A DNA stretch of 64,000 bases from Centroberyx gerrardi (taxonomy: Eukaryota > Chordata > Actinopteri > Beryciformes > Berycidae). This document shows, piece after piece, positions 12,032-24,972 of the stretch (within the stretch, counting starts at the first letter, position 1; each line of letters starts with the position of its first letter). Below the pieces are notes generated by a model. It had not been told where the DNA came from. It searched no databases and saw nothing but the letters and a program-made list of their open reading frames with translations. The position numbers were made by a program, and so were the translations under genes. The DNA lies in the NCBI RefSeq assembly GCF_048128805.1, contig NC_136004.1, forward strand, positions 18,908,185 through 18,972,184, written 5' to 3'.

Positions 12032-13860
12032 GATTTTCCCTAATCACACTGTGGTGATGGTGCCTATAAAAGGTTAAAAGGGGAGGCGACTGTCCCCGGG
12101 TCGGGCGCTGCATCGACCATCCTCATGAAGATAAATGTATAGGAGTGAAATTTTGGGAAAAGGTTTGGTGTGTTTGATATTATTGTGTGCATGAGAAAGT
12201 ATACCAGTTACCCCCTCTAGACTTCGCTGTGCCCCGAGGGTCTAGTATTACCAGTGGATGACATGCACACCATTAGCACTTTACTCATTCACAAGCTGTT
12301 GGTTGGTTGAGCTGTAGGAAATACAAAAAATTTAACATGCACAGTCCCACTTCTTCAGGCCAGGGAAAGAGAGATTCAAGTTTCTCTAAGAATACTTTGC
12401 CATACATTGTATATCTTACAGTAGTCATTATAGTCACCATGCACCAACTTGATGTAGTTCTCTTTGTTGGTGTTAATGCCCTGCCATAAGAAGATCCTAA
12501 AAAGCAGTAGTTGTTATTTAAACATATGTGGTTTATGTAGACCGTACAACAGAAAAAAGATGGTGAGGATCCATGGGTTTGATTACAGGTTGAGGTGCAT
12601 GTATGTGTGTGGAAGTCTTGCCTTTGGCTTTGTGTGTGTGTGTGTGTGAGAGAGAGAGAGTCTTGCTTTTTCTTCTCTCTCTGCACAGCACTGGCACATC
12701 TGGGGTACGCAGCGACTAAAGGCCCCCTCCTGTGATGAAATGGACGGGGCTCTTTTCATTCCACTGCACCCTGGGCAGGACTGTGTTTGTGTTCAACATG
12801 GCTGACCTGCCCGATGGAAAATGAGTCTTAATTGGAAGGGTTCCACCCGGACTGCGGCAGGGGTACAGTAAATGATGTACCCCCCCCTCCCACCTCAGCC
12901 GTGCAACACTAGGGTCACTGCACCTGCTCACTAGCATTTATATCCAACAATTCTGTAGAATTTCTCATTTCTAAGACCGGACAGATCAGCCTTTACCTAT
13001 TGTCCTTCGCACTGTTTTTGAGCCATTATACAGCAAGACTTCTCTCCAGCAGCCTTGGTGAAGAGATTATGTCCAGAATTAAATCAGTGTCCAGGAATTC
13101 CAGTAGATGCTCTAGATACATCACTGGACCTATATAAGGAAATGGTGTTAATGAGTAGAGGTGAATACAAGACAAGCATATTTTATAATTCTTGTGTAAA
13201 AAGAAAAAAAAGAATTGAGGTTGTATTAGGGCTTTAACTTTTACAGTTTGAATTTGATTGCTTATTTCTCTCATTTGTCACACTGTGGACCAAAGTTTCT
13301 CATATGCAAGCAAAGCCAGCAAGCCATTTTAGGTTAACTAAAAGACTAATGTAGAAACATTTGTGTGTTGTGAAGAAGTGTATGTTGCTTTTGCTATACA
13401 GCTACTACTCTGTAAGTTTTCTCAAGTAGATTATTTAGACCAGGAACAAATTAATGTAACATGAATAGTTCATTTTCCTCCTGTTTTCGCAGTGGAATTA
13501 CGAATACATTTACGCTGTACAGTAAAATGGCGCTACTTTGTTTATTCAGGTAGGCGTTACACAGGTATAGAGCAACCCACAGAATGGGTAGGTGAAAAGC
13601 GCTGCTATTCTATTTCATCTCCACTCTGTGTTGTCGGCCACCCTTTCACTCAAGAGAACCGAAAGGCAGATAATTGCAATGCCCGTGAGTACAACAAGGA
13701 TCAGCCTTACCCATACAGCAACCCATCAGCCATGTTGAAATGGCTCTGAGCTGGTTGCTAGGTGTTTGTATTTCAAACTGGCTTTGTACCATCCCCCTAA
13801 CCCCTCCCCCACTCCCTCTGCCCACCAGCATTCACTCTGGGTGTGTGCTGAGTGTACTGT

Positions 13861-13889
13861 GCGTGTGTGTGTGTGTGTGTGTGTGCGTG
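13861..13889. repeat. (GT)n microsatellite
   Basis: GT dinucleotide tract of about 29 bases with GC interruptions at both ends. Confidence 0.85.
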
Positions 13890-15298
13890 CAGCAAGGCCT
13901 GGAGGACATGATGGGCTCTTTCTCTGTCTGCTTGAAGCATGCCTCACCTGCACATCCTTCTCTTCTCCCCCTCTTCTTCTCCCGCACAATGTGGCCGTCT
14001 ACACAGCCTGACAAAGGCATTGCTGTATGTTGTTCAAAGGAATCGGAGTGAAAGATCAGCCTGCAATAAAGACTAGGTTGAATATGTTTTCAGAATCCTA
14101 CTCAGTGGTGTTTTCCCTTGGTCGCCACCAGTAAATCTTACTCGGTAGTAGGGTGTGTGTTCTTTACTAGTTGTTTGCGCCACTGGACTTTGCCTCACCT
14201 CTGCCTTCTCTCCTGGCTGTCTGCCCCTCTATTCAGGAGATTAGTACCACAACCCACCGCTCTCACAGTCACCTTCACTGCATGAACACGGACTCCAAAA
14301 GATAGGTTTACCGGCATATTGTTTGATCCCCAGACTGCTTGGAAAAGGGGATACAAAGACAGGAAGCAGTTAATGAAGTCAAACCAGATCATCCGGATCT
14401 CTAGTGTAACCTGTTTAATTTAGAGGAGACTGACATTAATTCAGTGCTGGGGGCAGTGAAGCTCACCAGTTCTCAGTCCCAAGTCGACACACAGACATCT
14501 TATCCTGATCATGTAGGCATGTCTGTTTAGTCTGTGTAAACATCACACTGTCACTGTCTGCTCAGAAGTAGGTTCATGAAAGTAGTCAAGGTTTGAGACT
14601 AAGCAGGAGGGCGCTGTGTTTTTAAAATGAGGCTGCCCCCTCTATCATTAAGCCACAGTCAGTTTTTGAAAAGGTTAACACTGCGGGCAAGGTAAGCTGA
14701 TCCTGTGCCTGTGCTTAAGGGCAACATTTACCCTGGTCCAGTCCCAGAGCTGGCTCTGGTTGGTATGTGGTGCCATATTTGGTCTGAGAATGTCTTGTTT
14801 CTCCGGTGTCAATAATTTATTATGGCCCTCCTGACCGGCCACCTCGCCATCTCTCAACCGTCTTGCTAGACCACACCAGCTCTCGCAAAGGACTTAAAAT
14901 ACAGGGATCCAGCCCTGTGGAAATACTGCACTCAGTTAGTCTACTACTTAACATTAAGTATATGAACTAGGCATTCTACACATTGGAAGCACATTTCCAG
15001 TCAGTGTAGTTCTAATAGCATCATCCTTTTCTAATGCTTCAGGCTGTGATACTTCAATATTTGAGGTGTTGCTCAATAGCCTACACAAGGTATTGAAAAT
15101 GTTAATACAACGTACAAAGAGTGCTAGGCGCTCACAGATGGAGCTGCCATGATGGTGCAGGCCTATCTGTCCCCTGTGGTATTAAGCCTGTTTTCCTGGG
15201 CAGCACCAGTGGTAGGGGGAGCTGGGCCTACACGTGTCCCACCCTAGCTGCATATAGATCAGGCATAATCCATTAGCAGCTCCCTGGAATCCAGCCGG

Positions 15299-15323
15299 CA
15301 CAGCACAGCACAGCACAGCACAG
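15299..15323. repeat. (CACAG)5 pentanucleotide array
   Basis: Five perfect tandem copies of CACAG. Confidence 0.92.
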
Positions 15324-17964
15324 GAGGGGCCAGGGGGAGAGGGCAGCCGTGTGGGTGATGGGGGGGAGGAGAGAGAGAACGAGGGATGAGAAGAGGAGGG
15401 GGGTGGGGGAGGGCTCTTTTTTTTTTCTCCTGAGCTGGCTTCTCTACTCTGAGCCCAGCCCCCTTTTACGTCGGTCTGCTGGAAAAGCCTCTTGAATCCC
15501 CCCATAAAGCCTGCAGAGGTGTATATGTGTGTGTGTTGGAGAGCGACTTGACTGATATATGGCTTCCTGGCTGGCATCATAGTGGAGGCCCTCTTTCTCT
15601 ACTAGTCCTCTTCTACCTCACTGCCTGCAGGGTTGAGTGCTGTTCACCCTTGTAGCACATCCTCTATTTAACTGCTGATCTGGGTTATGTATTATAGTGT
15701 AGCTCATTGTGAGTCATGTTGGGCACAGGGATGTGGGGAAGTATTCCTGGGATCTGCCTGCATGCCCCATAACAGGGTGGTGAGGGTGGGAGGATAGAGG
15801 GAGAGAGAAAGGACAAGAGAAGCAGAGGAAAGAGAGGGGGAGGGGAAGACCATGGGTAGAAGTGTCAAAGCGGAGGAGGCAAGCCCAGGCCTGGACCTGA
15901 GAGTAATGATCACTCCAGCTGATTGTATCAGCCAGCCCGAATATTTGAGCCAAGCCTGTTTTGATACATCAGCCAGCAATCCTTAATTTACGGCTCTTAT
16001 CTTTTTGTTCATGTCCTCATCAGCCAGACCAAACAAATTATTTCCTATATTTCACTTTCTTCAATGGCAACTCTTGTTTTCTCATTAGAATCATAAATGT
16101 AGGGCCTTGGCTACAGCATTTTATAGGCTTCAAGTAAGATTGGTAGGCTGTTGTGTTGCTGCTCTCTATAATAGAATGTTCTCACAAGAAATAGTTGACA
16201 GGCTGTGAGTCTGTCGTCAGTGGAGTCTGTCGTCTTTTTTTATTTTTTTTTTTGTGGGGGAAAAAATCAGATTCCTTGATGAAGCAAACAGATGCACCGT
16301 GAGCTTACTGTAACCTCATTTATCCAAACCTCAGGCATCTGAACTGACTGGGTAATTGGACAAAAACATATTGTGTCTTTTTGTGCAGTTGATCCTGGCT
16401 GATATGCAATCAAGAGTATTCTAACCAGAAAATAGGCTGCGCATGCCGCTTTGGGATCTGCGGTTTTAAGAATGAGCTTTGTCTTGGTAGACTATCTCAA
16501 TGATCAAAACATTTCAGCCCTGTGAAGAACCCTTATTCCAGAGGAGGTTTAGATAAACTAAGTTCTGCTGTATGTGTTTGCATTCAGGTCTGGTGCTTTT
16601 GGCACTCTGGTATAGTTTAGGAACCACTCCAGTATTTCCAGCTTTGTATTATGAAAGATAACTCTCAGTAAATCTCTAGGTTGGCACTGGGTTGAAATGG
16701 TACATTTTCACATTTATTTATGGCTCAAGTGAAGCATCTTTCTGCATTACAGTATAATCTCCTGTAATACGGTATACCCTGCTCTGATCAGGGGCATTAA
16801 GGGTGTGTGTCCATTTTCCCAGCATGTCCAAGGCTTTAAGAACATGTTAAACATGAGTCAGGGACAGACCCTGCTGCTTTAGCCAAAACACACTATTAGT
16901 GTTACCATTAGACTTGAGCTGTGGATATATTCTTTTGGCATTGTAATTCTTTACAACGTTTGTGGATTCAGTCACAGAGTCGAACTAGAGCACAATAGTG
17001 TGTAATAGGTGCTCAGTATGTAGTAAAACAGTGAATGAGATTCATCTGTCCTAATTCCATAAATGAGGGCCTCTCTGGAGGATCAGGTGGTGCTATCCCT
17101 GTCTCTGAGCCACACCCTCTCCCCCTTCTTCTGCCCCAGCTCCTGTGTAGTTTTACCTGCTCAGGTGTCACCTAATCCCTCCCCCCGGCCCTGCAATGCC
17201 ACCGACCCCCACCCCCAGACAATGGGGCAGGGCTGACATTACCATGACCTAATGGAGACTAGTGTGAGCTGAGCTTCCAAAGAGGGCACCCCATCGAAAC
17301 TAGAGTTACGCTGTTTAGATAGGGAGGAGAAGCTGAGAGAGAGCAGCTTAGAAAAGTAGTTATTTTACCTTTTCTTCTTATCCGCCCCTTTGGCTTTTGT
17401 GCCAGAACAGTGGCAATGTGTACAATTCAGAACTTGATACATGTAGTGTAGCAATTTGTTTGAAAAGGAAGAAGAGAGGGAGGCAAGGGTTACTGTTTCT
17501 CATCTACCATGTGATTATGTCGCGTGCTGTGCTGACAGTTTGCTAATTTCCCCATGAGGGCTAAAAGCTTAGATGGATTTACTCTCACCAGGATTCATAA
17601 CACATGCATCTTGAGTGATGTTGTTAGATCTGCCAGACACATGCTGGCACTCTCAGACTATAAATTTGTTTTAAGCCTCTAATGAATTCAAATCTTACTT
17701 AGGGTTAGTGTTAGAAATTGGAAACATTCTCTGCCAGGCAGAATTTTAATATTTTTTTCTCCCGCTGCTTATTTGTGGTCTAGTAGTTAAACTTTTCAAG
17801 CAAGTACGGTTTAAAGAAGGCAACTTTCTCTACAATATCTGAGTTTCAGCATAATATTCCTCCATATTCCAATGTATAACTAACCACTGTCTCTTCTCTT
17901 TTTGTCTCAGCTTCAGGTGGTGTTCGTGTAGGAAGAGAGAGAGAAGGAAAGAAGGAAGGTGGAA

Positions 17965-19731
17965 ATGGAACTGCCAAATCATGCCAAACAACTGCTGCTG
18001 CAACTCAACCAGCAGAGAGCCAAGGGCTTCCTGTGTGACGTTATCATCGTGGTGGAGAATGCGCTCTTCCGTGCCCACAAGAACATCCTGGCGGCTAGCA
18101 GCATCTACTTCAAATCTCTGGTCCTCCACGATAACCTCATTAACCTGGACACAGAGATGGTTAACCCCTCTGTGTTCAGACAGGTCCTGGACTTCATCTA
18201 CACTGGGAAGCTCCTGTCCTCGTCGGACCAGAGCAGTGAGCAGAACTTCAGTGCCCTCTTAACCGCAGCCAGCTACCTCCAGCTCCATGACCTCGCTGCT
18301 CTGTGCAGAAAGAAGCTCAAGCGCAGTGGTGGGAAACCCCTACCAGGTAAATCCTCCACTCCAGGTCCCCTTAGCCGCTTACGCCTCAACAACCAGCGCC
18401 TTTCCTCCTCTACCCCTGCTGGCCCTAACAACCACTACCCTCCCACCCCTTCCGATGCCGACCAGCCACAGCCAGATGAAGGCCTTCGGGACAAACTCTC
18501 AGATGACGAGATGTTTGTCGGCAGCTCTGGGAAGAATGGGAATGGGGGGAATGGCAGCAGTAATGGTAACCTCAGCAGTGGAGGAAGTGCTGGGGAGCCA
18601 GACCTTGGACTAGACCTGTCCAAGAAGAGCCCTCCCTCTGCGGGCACAGCCACTGACGCCCTCAGCCCACACAGCAACTCCCAAGAGTCCCCTCAATCTG
18701 CCTCAGTATCCACAACCAACAGTGCCTCACTGGACGACTCCTCTGCCACCCTACCAGGCATAGACGCCTGTGGCTCAGAGTCCATGGAGCTCAACCCCAA
18801 AGCCCCTGAGGAAACCCAGAACCACCCTGATGGACCCCCACCCCACAAGAAATCCAGACAGGTTGCTCGCAAGAAGGAATGGCCTAAGAGAGGGGCATCA
18901 GGGCTGAAGTCTGAAGACCATGACAGGCCCCTGGTTAACGGGGTGATCGTGGGTCCTAAAGAGGGTCGCTCCTCTACTGGTGGGGTTGGAGGGGGCAGCG
19001 GCAGCAGCTTTGCCTCTGATCAGTCCTTCCAGTGTAAAGAAGAGGAAGAGGGAGGAGAAAACGGCCAGGACCACAGTGAAGAGAGTGGGCAAAGCGATGG
19101 AGAGAGCGGAGGAGGTGGAGGAGGAACAGGAGGGGGACACCACAGCGCAAACTACGTGTACCGCCAGGAAGGTTTTGAGCCAGCATTTGGAGACAACCTC
19201 TATGTGTGCATCCCCTGCGGGAAGGGCTTCCCCAGCTCTGAGCAGCTCAATGCTCATGTGGAGACACACACTGAGGATGAGCTGTACATCAAAGAGGAGG
19301 GAGGGACCTTTGTGAAAGAGGAAGATGAAGAGGAGGCAGAGGACCTCTCAGCCCCTGTTGGTCCCTCCACCTTTGGTGGCTCTGAAACGCGTCCGTTCAA
19401 GTGTACAGTCTGCAGTAAGAGCTACAAAGACCCAGCGACGCTGAGACAACATGAAAAGAGCCACTGGCTGACCAGGCCCTTCCCCTGCAACATCTGTGGC
19501 AAGATGTTCACCCAGAGGGGCACCATGACGCGCCACATGCGCAGCCACCTCGGCCTCAAGCCGTTCGCATGTGAAGAGTGTGGCATGCGCTTCACACGCC
19601 AGTACCGTCTGACGGAGCACATGCGTGTCCACTCTGGGGAGAAGCCGTATGAATGCCAGCTATGTGGGGGGAAGTTCACCCAGCAGCGAAACCTCATCAG
19701 CCACCTGAGAATGCACACCTCACCCTCTTAG
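17965..19731 (+). CDS. hic2: Hypermethylated in cancer 2, BTB/POZ zinc-finger repressor
   Basis: This 588-residue nuclear, sequence-specific transcriptional repressor is encoded by one uninterrupted exon. A BTB/POZ domain (about residues 10-118; e.g. GFLCDVIIVVEN, FRAHKNILAASS) mediates dimerisation. GLDLSKK at 215-221 is the family's CtBP-binding motif. The low-complexity middle is rich in Ser, Gly and Pro. Five C2H2 fingers follow, with zinc ligands C415/C418/H431/H435, C480/C483/H496/H500, C508/C511/H524/H528, C536/C539/H552/H556 and C564/C567/H580/H584. The first finger stands apart from the other four, as in HIC1/HIC2. Two psi-K-x-E sites (IKEE at 442-445, VKEE at 450-453) are candidate SUMO sites. 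The protein ends in HTSPS, as I recall for HIC2, and lacks the long tail of HIC1. The ATG has a strong context (G at -3 and +4), and an in-frame TAG lies upstream at 17,929. A GTG six bases upstream is in frame but is not a likely start. A probable 3' splice acceptor precedes the exon at 17,909-17,910. Confidence 0.96.
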   Translation: MELPNHAKQLLLQLNQQRAKGFLCDVIIVVENALFRAHKNILAASSIYFKSLVLHDNLINLDTEMVNPSVFRQVLDFIYTGKLLSSSDQSSEQNFSALLTAASYLQLHDLAALCRKKLKRSGGKPLPGKSSTPGPLSRLRLNNQRLSSSTPAGPNNHYPPTPSDADQPQPDEGLRDKLSDDEMFVGSSGKNGNGGNGSSNGNLSSGGSAGEPDLGLDLSKKSPPSAGTATDALSPHSNSQESPQSASVSTTNSASLDDSSATLPGIDACGSESMELNPKAPEETQNHPDGPPPHKKSRQVARKKEWPKRGASGLKSEDHDRPLVNGVIVGPKEGRSSTGGVGGGSGSSFASDQSFQCKEEEEGGENGQDHSEESGQSDGESGGGGGGTGGGHHSANYVYRQEGFEPAFGDNLYVCIPCGKGFPSSEQLNAHVETHTEDELYIKEEGGTFVKEEDEEEAEDLSAPVGPSTFGGSETRPFKCTVCSKSYKDPATLRQHEKSHWLTRPFPCNICGKMFTQRGTMTRHMRSHLGLKPFACEECGMRFTRQYRLTEHMRVHSGEKPYECQLCGGKFTQQRNLISHLRMHTSPS

Positions 19732-20645
19732 AAACGCATCAAGCCAAAGAACTCTGGGAATAGAAACAAACCTTTATCTATTTTACCTTTTTCCATCTCA
19801 AAAGCAAAGAAACGCACACATATACACATTCACATGCAGACACACACATTTTTACATATTGATTCCAGTTTACGAGCCCCTGGCTAAGAAAATGATGTAG
19901 CCGTTGGCCAGAGTGGGCTCTTGGTGATGGTGGGATCATGTCATCATCTATATCAAGTGACGTCTGCTCACCTCTCAGGAGATCTGGAGGGACAATTTAC
20001 TCCTCTGTCTTTCTCCAAAGTCACGAACCCATGGTGGAGTGGCATGACTTCTGCTCTGTGTTGTAAGTCTGTTAAATGTGAATGTGGGTACTGGTGTAAT
20101 GTCAAACCCCCTCATCTCATACCCCTCAGCAGTCTCCCACTCTTCCATCTTTGAGCGTCAAGTCTTTGAGTTTTTCAGATTGATCCTCAAATGGTCAACA
20201 GTCAACTTCAGACTCCCCTCTGTGCTCCAATGCTATTTTGACCAAAAACCCATGCAAACACTACAGGCAATAATTCAGCAAAAGATTATTTTTACCCAGA
20301 CAGCTTTATATCCTTGGTTATGTTGGTGATGGGGATCTGTATGTAAGAGGAGGGGTGACCAGGTTTGGGACCATCTCCATGCTTTAACTGAAAGTCCTGA
20401 AAGGGGGTTCCAGGTGGGATGACATTGGATCAGGTTTTAGTTATTACAGACGACAAACACTCAAAATCCTCTCTGCAGCTGTTCACAGGGCTTTAGAAAG
20501 GACGTTCTTTTTTGTTTTTTGCCTGCTAGAGCTCCCAGGAATGAATCCTGTTAGAAAGATGAACCCCTTGAGGTACTTGTTTTACTCAAAGAACTTGTAA
20601 TGTTTCAGTGAATGTTTAAACTGGAAGGTCTTGGGATGTTTCTTG

Positions 20646-20722
20646 TGGAGGGGGGGGTTGGGTCGGGGTGGGGTGGGGGGGGGGGGTGGGAGGGTAGTTT
20701 AATGGAGGGGGGAGGGAGAGGG
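20646..20722 (+). other. G-run array, possible RNA G-quadruplex
   Basis: At least six runs of three or more G separated by one to three bases lie on the sense strand of the probable hic2 3' UTR. This fits the G3+N1-7 quadruplex rule. Formation in RNA is inference. Confidence 0.5.
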
Positions 20723-20826
20723 TGTAGACTGAACATTATGTTCAGTGGGTACGTTTATTTTTTGTCTGTATAGCTTTCCTCCCCTCAGAAAAAAGAAAAG
20801 TCTATTTATATAGGCTTGTGACCTCG

Positions 20827-20833
20827 CTACCTC
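20827..20833 (+). promoter_or_regulatory. let-7 seed match (7mer-m8), CTACCTC
   Basis: CTACCTC is complementary to let-7 nucleotides 2-8 and lies about 1.1 kb past the hic2 stop codon. The base after it is T, so it is not an 8-mer. Function depends on it being in the mature 3' UTR. Confidence 0.4.
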
Positions 20834-22444
20834 TGATTACTCTTACGAACTCTATGTTGATTAGTCGAAAGTTCCAATGTAATTAATTGTAAAAAGTGTG
20901 TAGATTACGGTAACTTTTCACCTAATGCTTTAACCTGCCCATCTCTCAACACAGGTTTTTAATGCTGATAGATTTTACACGTTAACATTGTTTTTAGCTG
21001 TTTTTACTTGTCATGAAGATAGCTTTTTTGGGTGCCCTGCTCAATGTGCCCCGCCTCAAAATGTACTGTAGCTTCCTGCCTGGAGCAAATAGTGGTTAGT
21101 TAGTTTAGATGTACAGTGTTCCAAAGATCTTATGAATGTTGAGGAGAACAGAGCTGACTAACAAACATTGCTAGACAAGTTCATAACCAAAGTTATTAAA
21201 AAAAAAAGATGTACTTAAGATATATAGCATACTAAATTATTTCACTTTTGATTTCTTTTTGCTGTATAAAAACAAATTATGAATTATATTCTAAGTCCAG
21301 ACAAAGAAATCCACTGTTTTGATGGAATTTTGACCAATGACTCTGAGACTGAGGAGAGTTCTTGTGTGGTTTGCAAGGAAAGCTTGTGCTGATTGGTGGG
21401 CCGGTATAATGTAAACTTTACGACCTAAAGAAATGGGTAAAGTTTAAAACATGTTCCCTGGACGTGTTTTTTTCTTTCGTTTGTATCCAGAGTCCTTATC
21501 ACTTTATATTCCCTGACTTTAAAAACAGGACTTGATGACATTGTATGTGTTCTGTTCAGACCAAAAAAAAAAGAAAAAGAAAAAAAGATAGGAATTATAA
21601 TCAGAATTTTAATGTGAAGTTCAAGTTTGCTTGTTAGTTTTTTGAGCCAGACTTGTGAAAACTTGTAATAAGAAGGGAGAAGCAGAGATGCACTGGACAG
21701 CTGGACAACTCAATGGTCTCCTGCAGCATCCGTTTTTCTGATTGTATTCCATTATACCACAGAATGATTTCATTATTTTTAGGTATCACCTCCAAAGCTT
21801 TACCTAACCATTAGCAATCGTAAGTCGGGTTTGGCCCCTCTGTTGTCACTGGGCTACGTTGAAACCTGTCCAGTGTATCGAGACTCTTAACAGTTACACT
21901 GTGGAGCATGAACCTTCAGTACAAGTTTTTGGTATAGGCATTCCTCTATTATGTTGGTTTTAACTGTCTTCTTGATTTTTATTCCTCCTTCGTCCTCATG
22001 TTATGGTCTGTGAAATGTTTGTTATCATAGGGATGCAGCTACAGTTACACAAGCATCACTACCATTTTAAGGTACCTGCGTCCTGGACTCCCGGAGTTGT
22101 TACTTGGTTATGTTGGATGTTGGTGTCTTGCTAAAAAGCAGTTACTGCTTAGTGATTGCATGGTACATTTATGGATTTTTCACACTCCCCCCCACAAACA
22201 TGTTATTTATCGCCTGATCCATTTTGCTTGTGATTTCTTCTAGCTTAAGAGGGAGTCCACAATGCATTGCCTTCAAACGTTATTGTACTTGTCAGCACTT
22301 ACTGCAGTACAGCATAATGTCTGTCATGCAAAAGGTGTTTTTGTACAAGATCTCTAGCCATCTCTGCAAAAGACTTTGCAGCTGTAGTCGAATGCTTGCT
22401 TGTTCGACATAAAGAAGAAAACTGCGAACTCCAAACTGTGACCA

Positions 22445-22488
<44 letters not shown>
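22445..22488. repeat. (TAC)n trinucleotide array, 44 bp
   Basis: Almost 15 perfect TAC units inside the probable hic2 3' UTR. Confidence 0.95.
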
Positions 22489-24408
22489 TTCAAATACTTC
22501 AGGGATTGTTCTGCATTTGTGAATGCAGGGCTCTCAGCTACATTTGTAAGACATAGTATTGTATCGATTTCTCTGTATTTTAATCATGGGAAAAGCAAAA
22601 CACTAGTTTCATATTTAAGACAAAAAGGGGGGTACTTTTTCAACTAACACAAAGAGCCTTGACAAAGGCGAGGCAGCTCAAAACAAGTCTACATTTTAGT
22701 TAGTAACACAATATGTTCAGAAATAGTTGCAAAGTTGTACAAAGAACTAAGAAGAAAAAAAGCTCATACCCAAATCCACAAACTATTTTTTAAACCAAAG
22801 CACATTTGAATGATTATGGAACCGTGTGTGGCTCTAAAAAGAAACATATGTATTTATCTCATTGTTTACATAAACTTTTACAGTTTTACAGACCTCAGTC
22901 GAGGCTCGGCCAGTCAGAGAGGTGTTTTTTTTTGTGTATTTTTGAAAATGCTTTTCCACAGAGGTTGCTGCCAAAACAAAAGCATAGCGTCAAACATGCG
23001 GTGAACTGCTGCATATTCAATTAGGGGGAGGGGTGTGGAGTTTAGGGGCGCTCCCCCCTCTGCCAGCTGGCTTTGGGGTGACCCTGCGCCCCAGTCCCCC
23101 TGCCCTCTGGCCTGTCTTCAGCTGGGACAGCAGTGGTGGGGGTGGGCAATGTGTCCTTGACATATTAATCAAAAGGCATTGTTAGTCAGGGTCTTTGGCT
23201 CAATGTTGTGTCTCTATGTTTACCCAAATGCACTTGAGGACTATCTCTGCTGCTTGGGTCTCTTAATATGTGGGAGTGGGTGGGTGATGCTTGAAGGGTT
23301 TGGGATATTTTAATAGTCTTTCATGGTACCTCTCTGATGCTGGCGGTTGAAACCTATCTGGAGAAAGTAGCTTTGATTTATTAATTGCATGTAAACAGGC
23401 TTATCTGGTAGTCTTAACTGTGAATGTTGTTGTCATTTTTCTGCTTTTTATGATGTTTTGAATCTATGATTTTTTTTAGCTGCCTGTGTTCTGTGTGTAA
23501 AAGCAGCACAAACCTCTGGCTGGCCGGGCCTCATACAAAGTTGGTGCAAACACTTATTGACAGTGTTCTTTTTTATCAAATGTCTATTGTTGTCAGTGAT
23601 GAATGTATTTATTTCTGGTCCTGCCCTCACCTCTGTAAAGAATTCGCTCAGTGTGTGAGACTGAGGTGGTGGCAGGACCCCCTTTTTTTTTTGTTTTGTT
23701 TTCGTTTTGAGGATTTCAAGCTGAGAATCAAAAATGAGACACAAAACATAGCCATTAACCACAATCTGTGAAGGTGACTTTTTTGTTTTTGTTTTTTTGG
23801 GGGGAGAACGGATTTATTTTATTTTTTTTGTCACAGAGACTCAAAGAAAATGGTCTATGGCATTTAATATCTTCTTTCTCAGTTATAACTGACAGTCTGT
23901 AGGGTTTTTATTTCATGTAATTCACTATGGGTGTTTGTGCCCATGTGTTCTTGGGTTCTCACTGAATGACTGCACACTAGGGGAATTGAACTTTAACCCC
24001 TTGTGTGTGTCTGTGGACACAGGCAGGACATTGTGACCTACCTGTGCAGAATGGAGGCTACTGTATCTTCTCAAACATGCTCTCCCTGGGTGTTGCCACG
24101 CTCCCGCCATGCTAAAAACATATTCACACACCAGAAACATGCACATAATCAACACTTCTCTCTTTCTCTAGTATTCTCCTTGTGACTATTGTTACATCTC
24201 TTGTCTTAAACCTCTTGCCACTACTTCCATCTGTTGTACATGTTTTTGTTTTTAGTGTCTGTTAGTTCTACATTGGAGGGTGTTAGAAGTGTGGGGTGAG
24301 ATAGCTTTACTAAGTGCACTTTGTATGTTTTTCAAAGCCTCTGGGAAGACCTGGGCGCTCTCATATCGGTTCCCATTAACTGACGGTTTACTCTTTGTCT
24401 TTCTCTCT

Positions 24409-24415
24409 TACCTCA
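24409..24415 (+). promoter_or_regulatory. let-7 seed match (7mer-A1), TACCTCA
   Basis: Second let-7 site in the probable hic2 3' UTR: the 6-mer seed match followed by A opposite miRNA position 1. Confidence 0.35.
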
Positions 24416-24965
24416 TCATTGTTGCCGTGTGTTTGTTGAAATATCATATCATTATGCAGTGTTACAAAAGCTTTAAAAACCAATATACAAGGCAGGAAAC
24501 GCAACCGAGCGACTGTACTCGGCTCTGAACGTTCACGTTTCCGTCTCATTTCTTGTATTATTATTGTTGTTACACCTTGTGCGGTCGTTATTACCTTGTA
24601 ACCTATGACACCCTGCCATCCTCTCCAGGCTTAATGTACAGTAGAGGGGCTGGTCTGTCCAGTTATTATGGAGATGCTCCTCATTACCTCGGCAGACTAA
24701 ACCAAAGCTAGTTTTAAAATGGCCTCCCGTTCATTGCTGTGTGCTCCAGACTCAAGGAGGCTGTTAAACCCTGTCTAAGCTTTACTGTCCCTTGCTTTAT
24801 CTTAGTTACCCCTCACCCACTGCTTAGCCCTTTGACCCTCTGTCGTCCCTGTTATTGAACAGGTGACTGTATCCTCCGCTCTGCTGCATTTTACATCTTC
24901 ACATCAGTATTTACTGTACCTACAGTGACATTGTGCAGAAGTGACTACAACAGAAAACACCAAAT

Positions 24966-24972
24966 TACCTCA
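24966..24972 (+). promoter_or_regulatory. let-7 seed match (7mer-A1), TACCTCA
   Basis: Third let-7 site, about 750 bases before the poly(A) signal, in an A-rich local context that usually favours miRNA access. Confidence 0.35.

Larger units (their letters stand above)
8511..17910 (+). other. Non-coding stretch, probable hic2 first intron or upstream region
   Basis: No coding exon is recognised over about 9.4 kb. It holds a poly-C run, (TG)n tracts, a CACAG pentanucleotide array, and a LINE-like 3' tail near 12.0 kb. Purine-rich blocks lie at 15,340-15,410 and 15,780-15,860. The end at 17,909-17,910 is an acceptor AG after a long pyrimidine tract. Confidence 0.45.

Noticed and set aside
17959..17964. 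A GTG six bases upstream of the hic2 ATG as start
   Set aside because: GTG starts are very rare in vertebrates, the ATG at 17,965 has a strong context, and the family starts with MELP at this position.
18898..19269. Several open frames of 80-123 codons overlapping hic2 in other frames
   Set aside because: Shadows of the GC-rich hic2 coding sequence.
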